Translations under genes and position numbers: made by a program | Virus record (IMG/VR): IMGVR_UViG_3300035698_026835 | Span: 1-26,665 of that record | Origin: a virus | DNA length: 26,665 nucleotides | Strand: one strand, 5' to 3' | Shown here: in pieces, positions 11,456 to 18,764 of the stretch | Position numbering within the stretch: position 1 is the stretch's first letter | How the letters are laid out: every line of letters begins with the position of its first letter | The notes under the pieces: generated by a model | Databases searched by the model: none | Seen by the model: only the letters and a program-made list of their open reading frames with translations | Told to the model about the DNA's origin: nothing

Positions 11456-12932
11456 TAGTCAGCTTAAACAATTACTTAGGCATATTTTTAGCTTTTCTGA
11501 GAACATAGATACTTTTAGCCAATTCTTTTTCCCAGAAGCTATAACTACTACAATTCCTAACTTTCATAAAGAGATTTACAAAGAATTGTTTACTAGTGGA
11601 AATTCTGCGTTTGCAGCACCAAGAGGGCATGGTAAGAGCACAATTACTGGTTTAGTTTTTGTAATATTTAATATAGTTAATAAGATAGATAAGTATATTG
11701 TTTACATATCTCAAAATCATACTAAGACTGTTCAATTTTTGGATCCTGTAAGATTTCAGTTTAAAGAAAATGAAAGGTTAAATTTCGTTTATGAGAGTTT
11801 GTCTTTAGAATCATCAAAAGATGAGTATGGGAAGGATAGAGAGGACTGTTTTGATATTGGGGGTATTAGAGTTCAGGCTGCTAGCTTTGAGAAGAACATT
11901 AGGGGATTTAAGTATGGGAATAGTCGTCCTACTCTTATTATTGGTGATGATATTGAAAGTGATGAGAGAGTTATGAATCCTGAACTTAGAAAGAAGGATG
12001 AGGATAAGTTGAATAAGGTTATAATTCCTAGTTTGGACGTTAAGGGACGATTTAAGTTTATTGGGACTATTTTACATATTGAGTCTTTGCTTAAGAAGAA
12101 GATTAATCAGTATAAGGGCAAAATTTATTCTTCTTGTGATCGTGAGTTCAAGAATGTTTTAATGCCTGAATTGTATTCAAAGAAAAAATTAGAAGAAGTT
12201 TATGAAGAAATAGGTAGTGTATGTTTTGAGCAAGAATATCTTAATAATCCTATTGATAACGTGGCTTCTCTTATTAAGCGTGAATGGATAGAAAAGTGTT
12301 TGAGGACGGATATTTCTTTTGATGATTTGAATACTAAACTTGACTCGTTTTCGTTTAAGGTAATGGGTGCAGATTTTGCGTTCTCGGACCGAATAAGTGC
12401 TGATGACAGTGCTTATACTAGTTTAGGGATAAAGGACAAGCTTATTTATTTAATTCATGCAGAGAAGACGCATGGACAAAGTATTAATGAACAAATGAAA
12501 CATATCAAAAATCCGTTGTTTGCTAAGTATAAGTATGATCAGATTGGATTGGAAGAAAATAGTATTAAAGCAGTTTCAAAAGATTTGCATAAATATCATA
12601 TGCCTATTAAACTGTTTTGGACTGGTTCTCATGATGAGGCGGATAAGAAGCCTGGTTACACGCCTGACTTTACTGGTAAGCGACGAACGGTTGGTAAAAT
12701 TAATCTTATTTTAAGGTTGGCTACTGCGTTTGAGACTAAAAGGTTTATATTGCCTTATAAGACGAAGGCGGATAGAGTAATTGTTGATAGGTTGATTGCT
12801 GAGTGTACTAGTTTTGCTTTGAGTAATGGTAAGTTGGTTGAGGCGGGTATTCATCCTGATTACCCGATTGCTTTGGGTTATGCTTTGGAGTTGATTGATA
12901 ATTATAAGAAGTTAATTATAAACTTTGGATAA
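11403..12932 (+). CDS. terL: Terminase large subunit, 509 aa
   Basis: This is the packaging motor. The ATPase part has Walker A APRGHGKST (about 72-80), Walker B LIIGDDIES (Asp182, Asp183, Glu185) and a coupling motif FIGTILH (about 219-225). The C-terminal RNase-H-like nuclease has Asp324 in MGADFAFSD and an acidic PDYPIALGYAL near the end. Length is typical. It starts inside the small-subunit gene with no clear RBS, so translation is probably coupled. tRNA-Ser begins four bases after the stop. The enzyme translocates DNA into the prohead through the portal (15919). Confidence 0.95.
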   Translation: MRVSPRQLARIIKKEKDNSQLKQLLRHIFSFSENIDTFSQFFFPEAITTTIPNFHKEIYKELFTSGNSAFAAPRGHGKSTITGLVFVIFNIVNKIDKYIVYISQNHTKTVQFLDPVRFQFKENERLNFVYESLSLESSKDEYGKDREDCFDIGGIRVQAASFEKNIRGFKYGNSRPTLIIGDDIESDERVMNPELRKKDEDKLNKVIIPSLDVKGRFKFIGTILHIESLLKKKINQYKGKIYSSCDREFKNVLMPELYSKKKLEEVYEEIGSVCFEQEYLNNPIDNVASLIKREWIEKCLRTDISFDDLNTKLDSFSFKVMGADFAFSDRISADDSAYTSLGIKDKLIYLIHAEKTHGQSINEQMKHIKNPLFAKYKYDQIGLEENSIKAVSKDLHKYHMPIKLFWTGSHDEADKKPGYTPDFTGKRRTVGKINLILRLATAFETKRFILPYKTKADRVIVDRLIAECTSFALSNGKLVEAGIHPDYPIALGYALELIDNYKKLIINFG

Positions 12933-12935
12933 TTT

Positions 12936-13019
12936 GCTGTGGTGGCACAATTTGGTAATGCGACAACCTGCTACGTTGTTTACCGAAAGGTTATCTCGGT
13001 TCGAATCCGAGCCACAGCG
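12936..13019 (+). tRNA. tRNA-Ser (anticodon GCT)
   Basis: The acceptor stem GCTGTGG (12936-12942) pairs exactly with CCACAGC (13012-13018), followed by discriminator G13019, the serine identity base. The D arm is GCA/TGC around a loop with TTGGTAA. The anticodon stem ACAAC/GTTGT (12963-12967, 12975-12979) encloses CTGCTAC, anticodon GCT, reading AGC and AGT. A long variable arm with ACC-GAAA-GGT marks it as class II. The T arm is CTCGG-TTCGAAT-CCGAG (12995-13011). No intron and no encoded CCA. It is probably excised from the terminase transcript. Confidence 0.95.
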
Positions 13020-13041
13020 TAAAAAAAAAGGGGAGGGAAAG

Positions 13042-13224
13042 ATGAGTACAAAAAATAGTTTAGAGTATGATGATAAATTAGATATGCACGTTTATCAAGA
13101 ATGTGATAATAATTATTATTTAGAAACTGGGTATGGGACTGTTATGTTGAATAAGAAGATGGCAGAGGAATTGGCTGAACTTTTAAGGTTAATGATGGCA
13201 ATAAGAAATGGGGGTGGTGAATGA
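13042..13224 (+). CDS. Small acidic hypothetical protein, 60 aa
   Basis: ATG 13042 follows GGGGAGGGAAAG; an open frame continues upstream into the tRNA but is not coding. The product (MSTKNSLEYDDKLDMHVYQE...) is acidic, with a beta-like YYLETGYGTVML and a helical end (AEELAELLRLMMAI). It overlaps the next gene by ATGA. No family recognised. Confidence 0.55.
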   Translation: MSTKNSLEYDDKLDMHVYQECDNNYYLETGYGTVMLNKKMAEELAELLRLMMAIRNGGGE

Positions 13225-13460
13225 CTGCTGTTCGTTTGGCTTTTTTGAAATGTCCGTATTGTGGCGTGTATGAAAGTTTTAATAATAGTTATAAAAAACA
13301 TCAGGGATTGTTTAAGGTTAAACAAGTTGGTAATTTTTTGGCGTTGGAGTGTATGAAGTGTCATAAAATTTTTAGGATGAGTTTTATTGGTAGTCCTATT
13401 TGTTGGGATGATTTTAGTAGTGTTGAGAAGGAAATGTTTAGAAAAGAGGTGAGAGTGTGA
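13221..13460 (+). CDS. Zinc-ribbon protein, 79 aa
   Basis: CPYC (about 11-14) and CMKC (about 44-47) form a classic zinc ribbon, with aromatic and basic residues between. The C-terminus is helical and acidic/basic. RBS GGGGGTG before an ATGA overlap. Three zinc-ribbon proteins lie between terminase and portal, so a shared role in DNA handling or host takeover is possible, but unproven. Confidence 0.65.
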   Translation: MTAVRLAFLKCPYCGVYESFNNSYKKHQGLFKVKQVGNFLALECMKCHKIFRMSFIGSPICWDDFSSVEKEMFRKEVRV

Positions 13461-13561
13461 TTTGTGTGTTGTGTGGTGAACTTTTTGAGAGTAAAAGGGG
13501 GTTGAGTTTGTGTAAGTCGTGTTATTTTGGTTTGTTGCGTGATGATGGAGGAATACAATGA
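13457..13561 (+). CDS. Zinc-ribbon mini-protein, 34 aa (GTG start)
   Basis: GTG in a GTGA overlap behind AGAGGTGAGA. The product starts with an ICVLCGELF knuckle and has LCKSCYFG 14 residues later, giving two CxxC pairs, so the whole protein is essentially one zinc ribbon. It ends with GGAGGAA, the RBS of the next gene, and overlaps it by ATGA. Confidence 0.6.
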   Translation: MICVLCGELFESKRGLSLCKSCYFGLLRDDGGIQ

Positions 13562-13743
13562 TAAATGCTGAAAAGTTTATTATGGCTTATAAAAAGATGA
13601 ACGATACTAATGAAAAACTTGATTTATTGTTTGGTTTACTTGTTGGTTTTATGATTAGTGAGTATGGTAAAGAGTATGTTAATAAGATTTTGAACGGAGC
13701 TGTTAATGAAGCTTTAAATCGTGAGATGGAGGATTTAGAATGA
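13558..13743 (+). CDS. Small helical protein, 61 aa
   Basis: ATG behind GGAGGAATACA. The product has an amphipathic first helix (AEKFIMAYKKMNDTNEKL), a short hydrophobic stretch (LDLLFGLLVGFMI, too short to be certain as a membrane span) and an acidic end. Overlaps the next gene by ATGA. No family recognised. Confidence 0.55.
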   Translation: MINAEKFIMAYKKMNDTNEKLDLLFGLLVGFMISEYGKEYVNKILNGAVNEALNREMEDLE

Positions 13744-13943
13744 AACTAGGATTAACTAACATATTGGCAATATTTTACTTTTTGTTTTGGTTAGTACACG
13801 ATAGAGTACCTTTTAAAATAAAGTATTTTATTTGGATTGTTGTAGTGATTTATATTGCAGAGTTTGTGGTATTAATTATTATGGAAAGATTATCATCAAA
13901 TGCTAAGCTAATTGAGGAGGTAATGAAAAATGCTAAAAAATAA
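13740..13943 (+). CDS. Two-helix membrane protein, 67 aa
   Basis: Two hydrophobic helices are evident: about 6-19 (TNILAIFYFLFWLV) and 29-48 (YFIWIVVVIYIAEFVVLIIM), followed by a short basic helix. Such two-span mini-proteins often act as holins, but the sequence cannot prove it. Its tail carries GGAGGTAATG, the RBS of the next gene, and overlaps it by 14 nt. Confidence 0.6.
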   Translation: MKLGLTNILAIFYFLFWLVHDRVPFKIKYFIWIVVVIYIAEFVVLIIMERLSSNAKLIEEVMKNAKK

Positions 13944-14958
13944 AAAGATTAAGAGGGTTATGAAACATTTTATTAACATAGAAATAGACATTAAAGGAAC
14001 AATACTATTAGCTATATTCTTATTTTTTACACTAAATAAGACCTTAAATTATACGATAGGAATAGTACTGATTGGGATTGTTTTAGTGTTTGGAATAGAT
14101 TGGGACAATTTTTGGTGGAAAAAACGATGTATTGCTAAAAATTTAAGTAAGTCAGGACAAAAAATGCCTAAGAACATTTATGGTGGTAAAACGTTTAAAG
14201 AACATATAAAAAAGTTTAATTTTTTTCATTATGCATTTAAAGAATTTACTTTAGTTCCTTTGGTTTTGTTGTTTAAGCGTTGGTTTGGTAAGTATATGAT
14301 TGGTAAAGTACCTAAAGGTTATCATAATAAGAGTATTAAGATTTTTGATGAAGAATTTGAAAAAAGTATTAAAGAGTGGACGTTTAGGTTTTTGTGTGGA
14401 GATAGTACAAAGAAACAAAAGAAACAAACTAAGATTAAGTCCTGGTTTACTGGTCAAAGTCAAGTAGTTCTTAGAACGTTGAAAGAACTTGTACTTACTG
14501 GTATATTGCATGATACTGCTTATAGAGAATTTTTTGTTATATTATTGCATAATTTGGCTAATGGTATGCAAAAAGAGTATAGTGGTAAAGAAGTATGTCA
14601 TATTATGTATACGAATAAGAGTGTGTATGATGTGCGGTATTTTGTGGCTTGGACTATGAATGAGTTGAAGCAGATTAAGACTCCTGAAGAAGCTCAAGTA
14701 ATAATTGATAAGGCTAAAAAGGATGGTTTGCCTATTGGTTTGCAAGTGACTCAAATGTGTAAGTTTTGCGGAAATCCAATAAAACCTGTGGTTGATCCTA
14801 AAATGCCTCCTATGAATATGACGTTTTGTAGTTGTAAGACTAGAGGTCGTATGGTTGCTGATCAAAATCGGGGGATTGTGTGGAGTAAGGAACGAGTTGA
14901 TAGTGAGATTAAAAAATTAAAGAAGCCTAAGAAAGGGGGAAAAGATGTGGTTAAGTAA
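13930..14958 (+). CDS. Membrane-anchored protein with C-terminal zinc-binding cluster, 342 aa
   Basis: The start is supported by GAGGAGGTAATGAAA. Residues ~22-55 contain two hydrophobic helices (ILLAIFLFFTLNKTL, YTIGIVLIGIVLVFGI). A long basic, aromatic soluble region follows with predicted helices (KELVLTGILHDTAYREFFVI). Near the C-terminus CKFCG and, 22 residues later, CSCK provide four cysteines, then a lysine-rich tail. I recognise no family. Its size and position between terminase and portal suggest a virion or assembly role; a membrane-associated nucleic-acid-binding protein is another reading. Confidence 0.65.
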   Translation: MLKNKKIKRVMKHFINIEIDIKGTILLAIFLFFTLNKTLNYTIGIVLIGIVLVFGIDWDNFWWKKRCIAKNLSKSGQKMPKNIYGGKTFKEHIKKFNFFHYAFKEFTLVPLVLLFKRWFGKYMIGKVPKGYHNKSIKIFDEEFEKSIKEWTFRFLCGDSTKKQKKQTKIKSWFTGQSQVVLRTLKELVLTGILHDTAYREFFVILLHNLANGMQKEYSGKEVCHIMYTNKSVYDVRYFVAWTMNELKQIKTPEEAQVIIDKAKKDGLPIGLQVTQMCKFCGNPIKPVVDPKMPPMNMTFCSCKTRGRMVADQNRGIVWSKERVDSEIKKLKKPKKGGKDVVK

Positions 14959-15067
14959 TGAAACTAGAACGCATTTGTCTGTGGTTGATTGTTTGATTTG
15001 TCCTAATTGTGGAAGGGAAATAACCATTTGTGTTAGAAAATGTATTTGTGGTATGGAGTTTAAATAA
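14945..15067 (+). CDS. Zinc-ribbon mini-protein, 40 aa
   Basis: ATG behind GAAAGGGGGAAAAG inside the end of the previous gene. The product has CLICPNCG (about 16-23) and CVRKCICG (about 29-36), giving six cysteines that can make one full zinc ribbon. Short, well positioned and probably translated. Function unknown. Confidence 0.6.
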   Translation: MWLSNETRTHLSVVDCLICPNCGREITICVRKCICGMEFK

Positions 15068-15083
15068 AACGAGGTAAAATAAG

Positions 15084-15155
15084 ATGTTAAAGGGTGAAGA
15101 AAAAGAAGAAATACCCAAAGAAAAAGAAATAATGTTCGCTAAACAGCACTTGTAA
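15084..15155 (+). CDS. Possible 23-aa charged peptide / 5' part of an interrupted gene
   Basis: ATG behind CGAGGTAAAATAAG gives MLKGEEKEEIPKEKEIMFAK plus QHL. After its TAA the same frame continues, is stopped once more by TAA at 15201-15203, then stays open all the way into the 15318 gene. It may be the head of a decayed longer gene. The gap 15156-15317 otherwise holds only a 22-codon ORF at 15181-15249 (MTVLPSSKEQPTIVVIGLQL...) with GAGGG upstream, of doubtful significance. Confidence 0.35.
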   Translation: MLKGEEKEEIPKEKEIMFAKQHL

Positions 15156-15317
15156 AACAATAAGGAAAATGAGGGAGTGTATGACCGTACTTCCATCAAG
15201 TAAAGAACAACCAACTATCGTTGTTATTGGATTGCAACTGATAATGTAAAAGACAGGTTTGGTTGTTTGCTGGGCGATAACAAAAATGGAGAAAAAAAAA
15301 CTAACGAGGTAAAAAAA

Positions 15318-15818
15318 ATGGAAAATAAGAAAATAAAAAAAAATAAGAAAGGAGAAACAATTATAGAAGTAATAACCGAAAATGACCTAATAGTACCAAT
15401 TAAGGGAAAAAAGTTTCATTTAGGAAGTTACAAAAACAAAGTAATAAACACAATACCCAAAAAGAATGAATCAATGCTTAAAATCTTTTTGAGTGAACAA
15501 GAACAAGCACTAGAAACACAATTAGGACAAGCTGAACAAACATTAGAAAAATTACAAAATGTAAGTGTAGGCTTAATTCCTGAAGAAAATTTGAAAGTGT
15601 TAAAAGAAGACTTACCACAAGCATTAACCATTTTGTCTACTGCCAAAAATACTGAGATTAAAAGTTTAGTTAAAATTATACGAAACAATCTAATGAAATT
15701 AAGTAATTTAGACAAGTGGATGAAAGAAAGCGAACAAAAAAAGGTAAGTTTAGTAGCCAAACAACAAATAATAGTTCAACTAGAACAATTAAGAACGGAC
15801 TTAAAGAGTTTAAACTAA
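15318..15818 (+). CDS. Coiled-coil protein upstream of the portal gene, 166 aa
   Basis: ATG 15318 sits behind CGAGGTAAAAAAA. After a lysine-rich N-terminus and a short beta part (GETIIEVITENDLIVPIKGK), two long helical regions are evident: FLSEQEQALETQLGQAEQTL with continuing heptads (about 55-85) and a C-terminal KKVSLVAKQQIIVQLEQLRT. No catalytic motif. It closes the segment before the late promoter at 15819. A head-assembly helper is possible from location alone. Confidence 0.55.
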   Translation: MENKKIKKNKKGETIIEVITENDLIVPIKGKKFHLGSYKNKVINTIPKKNESMLKIFLSEQEQALETQLGQAEQTLEKLQNVSVGLIPEENLKVLKEDLPQALTILSTAKNTEIKSLVKIIRNNLMKLSNLDKWMKESEQKKVSLVAKQQIIVQLEQLRTDLKSLN

Positions 15819-15847
15819 ATTCCGTTAGGTTTAAATAATATGAAATA
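15819..15847 (+). promoter_or_regulatory. Late-type promoter (class B) for the portal operon
   Basis: This 29-nt sequence contains ATTCCGTTAGG followed by TTTAAATAATA (TATA box at about 15830-15837) and GAAATA. It recurs without a single change at 20752-20780 before the protease-capsid operon. Conservation across 29 bases suggests a specific activator site as well as the TATA box. Initiation is expected near 15856-15860. Confidence 0.75.
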
Positions 15848-15863
15848 AAATAATAAGTTAGTG

Positions 15864-15900
15864 GGGAGTCGCAATTCTTAGGAGTTGCCTCCAAACTCCC
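15864..15900 (+). promoter_or_regulatory. Structured 5' leader of the portal mRNA
   Basis: GGGAGT (15864-15869) pairs with ACTCCC (15895-15900). Inside it GCAATTC (15871-15877) pairs with GAGTTGC (15882-15888; one G-U) around a TTAG loop, with the six bases CTCCAA bulged on the 3' side. There is no T-run after it, so it is not an obvious terminator. No Shine-Dalgarno site precedes ATG 15919, so the leader may influence translation. Confidence 0.55.
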
Positions 15901-15918
15901 TTCACATAGTTACTAATT

Positions 15919-17592
15919 ATGGATTTACTAAAACCTTTTAGAAAAAAAGGAAGTGATGTAGTACAAAAAGCTGGTACTGGAGTCTTTGGTAGTTTAGGTC
16001 TTCCTTCTAAAGACAAATACGACATTTTTAAAGCATACATTCCCGAATTTTTATACAAGCCACCGTATGGTTATCCAAGAAAAGTAAATACTGTACTTCT
16101 TAAAAAACTTGCTCAAAATCCTTACATATTTTCAGTAATTAAAACTTTATATGACGAAATAACAAGTTTAGAGTACAAAATAGTAGTAAAAGAAAGATTT
16201 AGTGAAGACAAACAAGATTATTCTGAAAAAATAAGTGAAATAGAAGGATTCTTTGAAGACCCAAATGGAAACGAACAAAGTTTTGAAGAAATACTAAAAG
16301 CAACTATTGTTGGTATTAGTGAAGTTGACGCTGGAGTATGGGTTAAAGTTTTCAGTCAAGAAGGCCAATTTCAACAATTATTTGTAAGAGATGGTAGTAC
16401 TTTTTTAAAAAATCCTGACATTTTTGGTTATATGGGAAATCGTGCAGAATTTGTACCTCCAGTTTATGACAAATTTTTGAATAATGATTTGAGTAAGATG
16501 GAAGATGCTCAGAGTAAAGAAATTATGAGTCAGTATGATTATTTGTTCCGAAACCAAGCTGCTTATTTTCAGTATGGTTGGACTGCTGGAAGTATGCCTA
16601 TTCCTTTTGGTAAAAGAGAAATAGTTTATTTAATGAGTAATCCTAGGCCTGATACTATTTATGGTAAGAGTCCTTTACAAATACTTCAAGACGTGATTGA
16701 AACTTTAGTTTATGGTGTGGATTATCATCTTGATTATTTTTTGAATAATAACATTCCAGACGGAGTAGTAGAATTGTTAGGTGCTGAAGAAGACCATATT
16801 AAAGCATTTCGTGATGGTATGAATAATCGTGTTCGATTTGAGGATACTTTGGGTAATACTCGTAAAAAATTCTTTAAAGTTCCTATTGTTAGTCAACCTG
16901 TTGAGTTTAAACCGTTTAGTTTTAATAGTAAGGATATGCAAATTTTGGAACAACAAGAATGGTTTACTAAGCTCGTGTGGTCATGCTTTGGGGTGACTGC
17001 TGAAGAAATGGGTTATACTCAAGATAGTAATAAGGCTGTGGCTCAGGTTCAGAGTAAAGTTAATGTTCGTAAGGCTATTCGTCCGTTTATTAAATTAATC
17101 AAGTATTATATTGATAGTGAAATATTGCCTGAATTTTTTGTTGGTGAGGTAGAACCAGGAAGGTATAGTGAGAGTTTGCCTGATTTTAAGAAAGTTCCTG
17201 TTGAGTTCGTTTTTGATGATTATGATGTGGATGATGACAAAAAAAGTCATGATTTGTTGGAGCAAGAAATTCGTATGGGTGTTAAAACTCCTGATATGGT
17301 TGCTGCTGAACTTAATATTGATGTTGATAAATTGAATAAGAGTAAGGATGAATTGTTTGATAAACAGGTTGAACAAAATGAGGTTATGGGTGTTGATGAA
17401 GATTCTAATTTTGATAAAAAAGAAGAAAATGATGTTGAAATAGTTGAGGAAAAGAGTGTTGAGAATGTTATTAAACAAGGAGAAAAGGTTGTTAAAGATA
17501 TGGACTCTGTTATTGATACGATTGGTAATGGTATAATTAGTGCGATTGAGGATATGCCTGAGGATGAGTTTAAGCGAGAAAGTGGAGGTTAA
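15919..17592 (+). CDS. Portal protein (HK97/phage-portal type), 557 aa
   Basis: The first ~60 residues are basic with a YGYPRKVNTVLLKKLAQNPY segment. The core shows features of dodecameric portals: LIKDEITS-like wing (TLYDEITSLEYKIVVKERF), a VRDGSTF strand, GKREIVYLMSNPRPDTIYGK (about 233-252) followed by SPLQILQDVIETLVYGVDYH, the crown/clip helices, and a FGVTAEEMGYTQDSNKAVAQ turn typical of these proteins. The acidic C-terminal ~100 residues (DVDDDKKSHDLLEQEIRMG...) match the usual tail. It forms the DNA channel at one capsid vertex and binds terminase. Translation starts without an SD site after a structured leader. A 26-nt piece (16498-16523, encoding MEDAQSKE) is copied twice at 26221-26270. 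Confidence 0.9.
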   Translation: MDLLKPFRKKGSDVVQKAGTGVFGSLGLPSKDKYDIFKAYIPEFLYKPPYGYPRKVNTVLLKKLAQNPYIFSVIKTLYDEITSLEYKIVVKERFSEDKQDYSEKISEIEGFFEDPNGNEQSFEEILKATIVGISEVDAGVWVKVFSQEGQFQQLFVRDGSTFLKNPDIFGYMGNRAEFVPPVYDKFLNNDLSKMEDAQSKEIMSQYDYLFRNQAAYFQYGWTAGSMPIPFGKREIVYLMSNPRPDTIYGKSPLQILQDVIETLVYGVDYHLDYFLNNNIPDGVVELLGAEEDHIKAFRDGMNNRVRFEDTLGNTRKKFFKVPIVSQPVEFKPFSFNSKDMQILEQQEWFTKLVWSCFGVTAEEMGYTQDSNKAVAQVQSKVNVRKAIRPFIKLIKYYIDSEILPEFFVGEVEPGRYSESLPDFKKVPVEFVFDDYDVDDDKKSHDLLEQEIRMGVKTPDMVAAELNIDVDKLNKSKDELFDKQVEQNEVMGVDEDSNFDKKEENDVEIVEEKSVENVIKQGEKVVKDMDSVIDTIGNGIISAIEDMPEDEFKRESGG

Positions 17593-18211
17593 GGGTGTCA
17601 TTAAAGACATTGTTAACAAACTTGTAGGTTTTTTTAGTCTTGATGCGTTTAAGGTTAATGTTTCTAATTTTTTGAAAACTAATTATGATAAGAGTATGCG
17701 TGAGGCAGAGTTAGAGTTTAATATGAATTTTGTTCCAAGTGATGACCTTTCTTTTTTGGAGGATTACGCTTTTGAAAACGTTAAAGACGTAACGGATGAA
17801 ATTAACTCTGATTTGCGAAAAGTGATTAGTCAGAGTGTATTAAATAAGGATAGTAAAAAGGATATGGTTGATAAGGTAAAAACTAGTTTTGATAACAAAA
17901 AGTATAATAATCGACTTAAAATGATTATGAGAACTGAAGGATTAAGAGCTAACAATCAAGCCCAAATGGATAGTGCAGAACAGTCTGGTCTTAAACTTCT
18001 TAAATATTTAAGTGTTATAATGGATGATAGAACAAGCGAAATTTGTAAGGCAGAAAATAAGAAGTATGGAAGTAAAGAACAAGCAATTCCATTAGAAGAC
18101 GATTTTAAAGTAATAGTAAAAGTAGGAAAAAAGGTTAAAGATATTAGTGCTAAAATGCCCCCGTTCCACATAAATTGCAGAAGTGTGGTGCGGTTTGTAA
18201 GAAAAGACTAA
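17564..18211 (+). CDS. MuF-like head morphogenesis protein, 215 aa
   Basis: The C-terminal half carries the MuF (phage head morphogenesis) pattern: IMRTEGLRANNQAQMDSAEQ (about 128-147), LKYLSVIMDDRTSEICKAEN (about 152-171), and the closing MPPFHINCRSVVRFVRK with a conserved His and Cys. Such minor head proteins are injected or help capsid assembly, and in nearly all tailed viruses lie directly after the portal, as here. The N-terminal half is helical. ATG 17564 overlaps the portal by 29 nt; GTG 17582 is an alternative start. Confidence 0.85.
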   Translation: MSLSEKVEVKGVIKDIVNKLVGFFSLDAFKVNVSNFLKTNYDKSMREAELEFNMNFVPSDDLSFLEDYAFENVKDVTDEINSDLRKVISQSVLNKDSKKDMVDKVKTSFDNKKYNNRLKMIMRTEGLRANNQAQMDSAEQSGLKLLKYLSVIMDDRTSEICKAENKKYGSKEQAIPLEDDFKVIVKVGKKVKDISAKMPPFHINCRSVVRFVRKD

Positions 18212-18222
18212 CCGTGGAATGA

Positions 18223-18236
18223 CAACATTTAAATAG
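18223..18236 (+). promoter_or_regulatory. Archaeal promoter (class A variant) for HNH gene 1
   Basis: ACAACATTTAAATA includes TATA box TTTAAATA (18228-18235). It closely resembles the class A promoters at 1612 and 25867. The expected start near 18258 leaves a leader of about 12 nt containing GGTGATA before ATG 18270. Confidence 0.65.
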
Positions 18237-18269
18237 TATTAAGTAAACCATATTTATTGGGTGATATAT

Positions 18270-18764
18270 ATGGAACATAAAACAAACTGCTCCCAATGCG
18301 GAGCACAAATAGTAAGAACAAGAAGAATTAAGAAAGAAACAAATTTTTGTTGTACTTCGTGCCAAATGAAGTATGAATACGCAAATGGCATAAGAGACGC
18401 AAAAACAATAACAAGAAAAGCAAATGAACACGTAAGAAAGTATGGGCAACCACACTTAATTGGAAGAACTGGTAAGTTAAATGGAAACTGGAAAGGTGGG
18501 AGAGTCATACACAAGAGCGGTTATATGAGAATAAGAAAATTTGGGGGATATGTCCTAGAACATCGTTATGTTTGGGAGAAAACAAATGGAGAAATACCTG
18601 ATGGATGGCAAGTACATCACATCAATGGAGACAAATTGGATAACAGAATAGAAAATTTAAGGATAATACCAAATGCAGAACATCAGAAGTTGCATAAGCA
18701 ATCGCACGGTGAAGATGGTAAGTTCATTAAAAATGTTGTAAAACTTTTGAGGGTTGTAGAATGA
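18270..18764 (+). CDS. HNH homing-type endonuclease, 164 aa
   Basis: N-terminal CSQCG (about 7-11) and CCTSC (about 27-31) form a zinc finger. A NWKGG segment follows, then the HNH_3-type nuclease: GYVLEHRYVWEKTNGEIPDG (about 93-112), VHHINGDKLDNRIENL (His116-His117, Asn128) and EHQKLH (about 138-142). Free-standing enzymes of this type cut DNA lacking the insertion and spread between viral genomes. It interrupts the head module between MuF and 18761, brings its own promoter, and its 3' end carries the GAGGG RBS of the next gene. ATG 18270 has GGTGAT at good spacing; GTG 18261 is a weaker alternative. Confidence 0.9.
   Translation: MEHKTNCSQCGAQIVRTRRIKKETNFCCTSCQMKYEYANGIRDAKTITRKANEHVRKYGQPHLIGRTGKLNGNWKGGRVIHKSGYMRIRKFGGYVLEHRYVWEKTNGEIPDGWQVHHINGDKLDNRIENLRIIPNAEHQKLHKQSHGEDGKFIKNVVKLLRVVE

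Noticed and set aside
12901-12908. Separate promoter for the tRNA (ATTATAAG about 30 nt upstream)
   Set aside because: It lies in the coding end of the terminase gene and is a poor TATA match; processing from the terminase transcript is simpler.
12925-13041. Upstream extension of the 13042 gene from ATG 12925
   Set aside because: The extension would translate the tRNA-Ser gene; the RBS and ATG at 13042 are better.
15153-15203. Reassignment of TAA to an amino acid
   Set aside because: TAA ends many clear genes here at the expected place, for example the capsid and both A-type capsid-associated genes, so the standard code applies.
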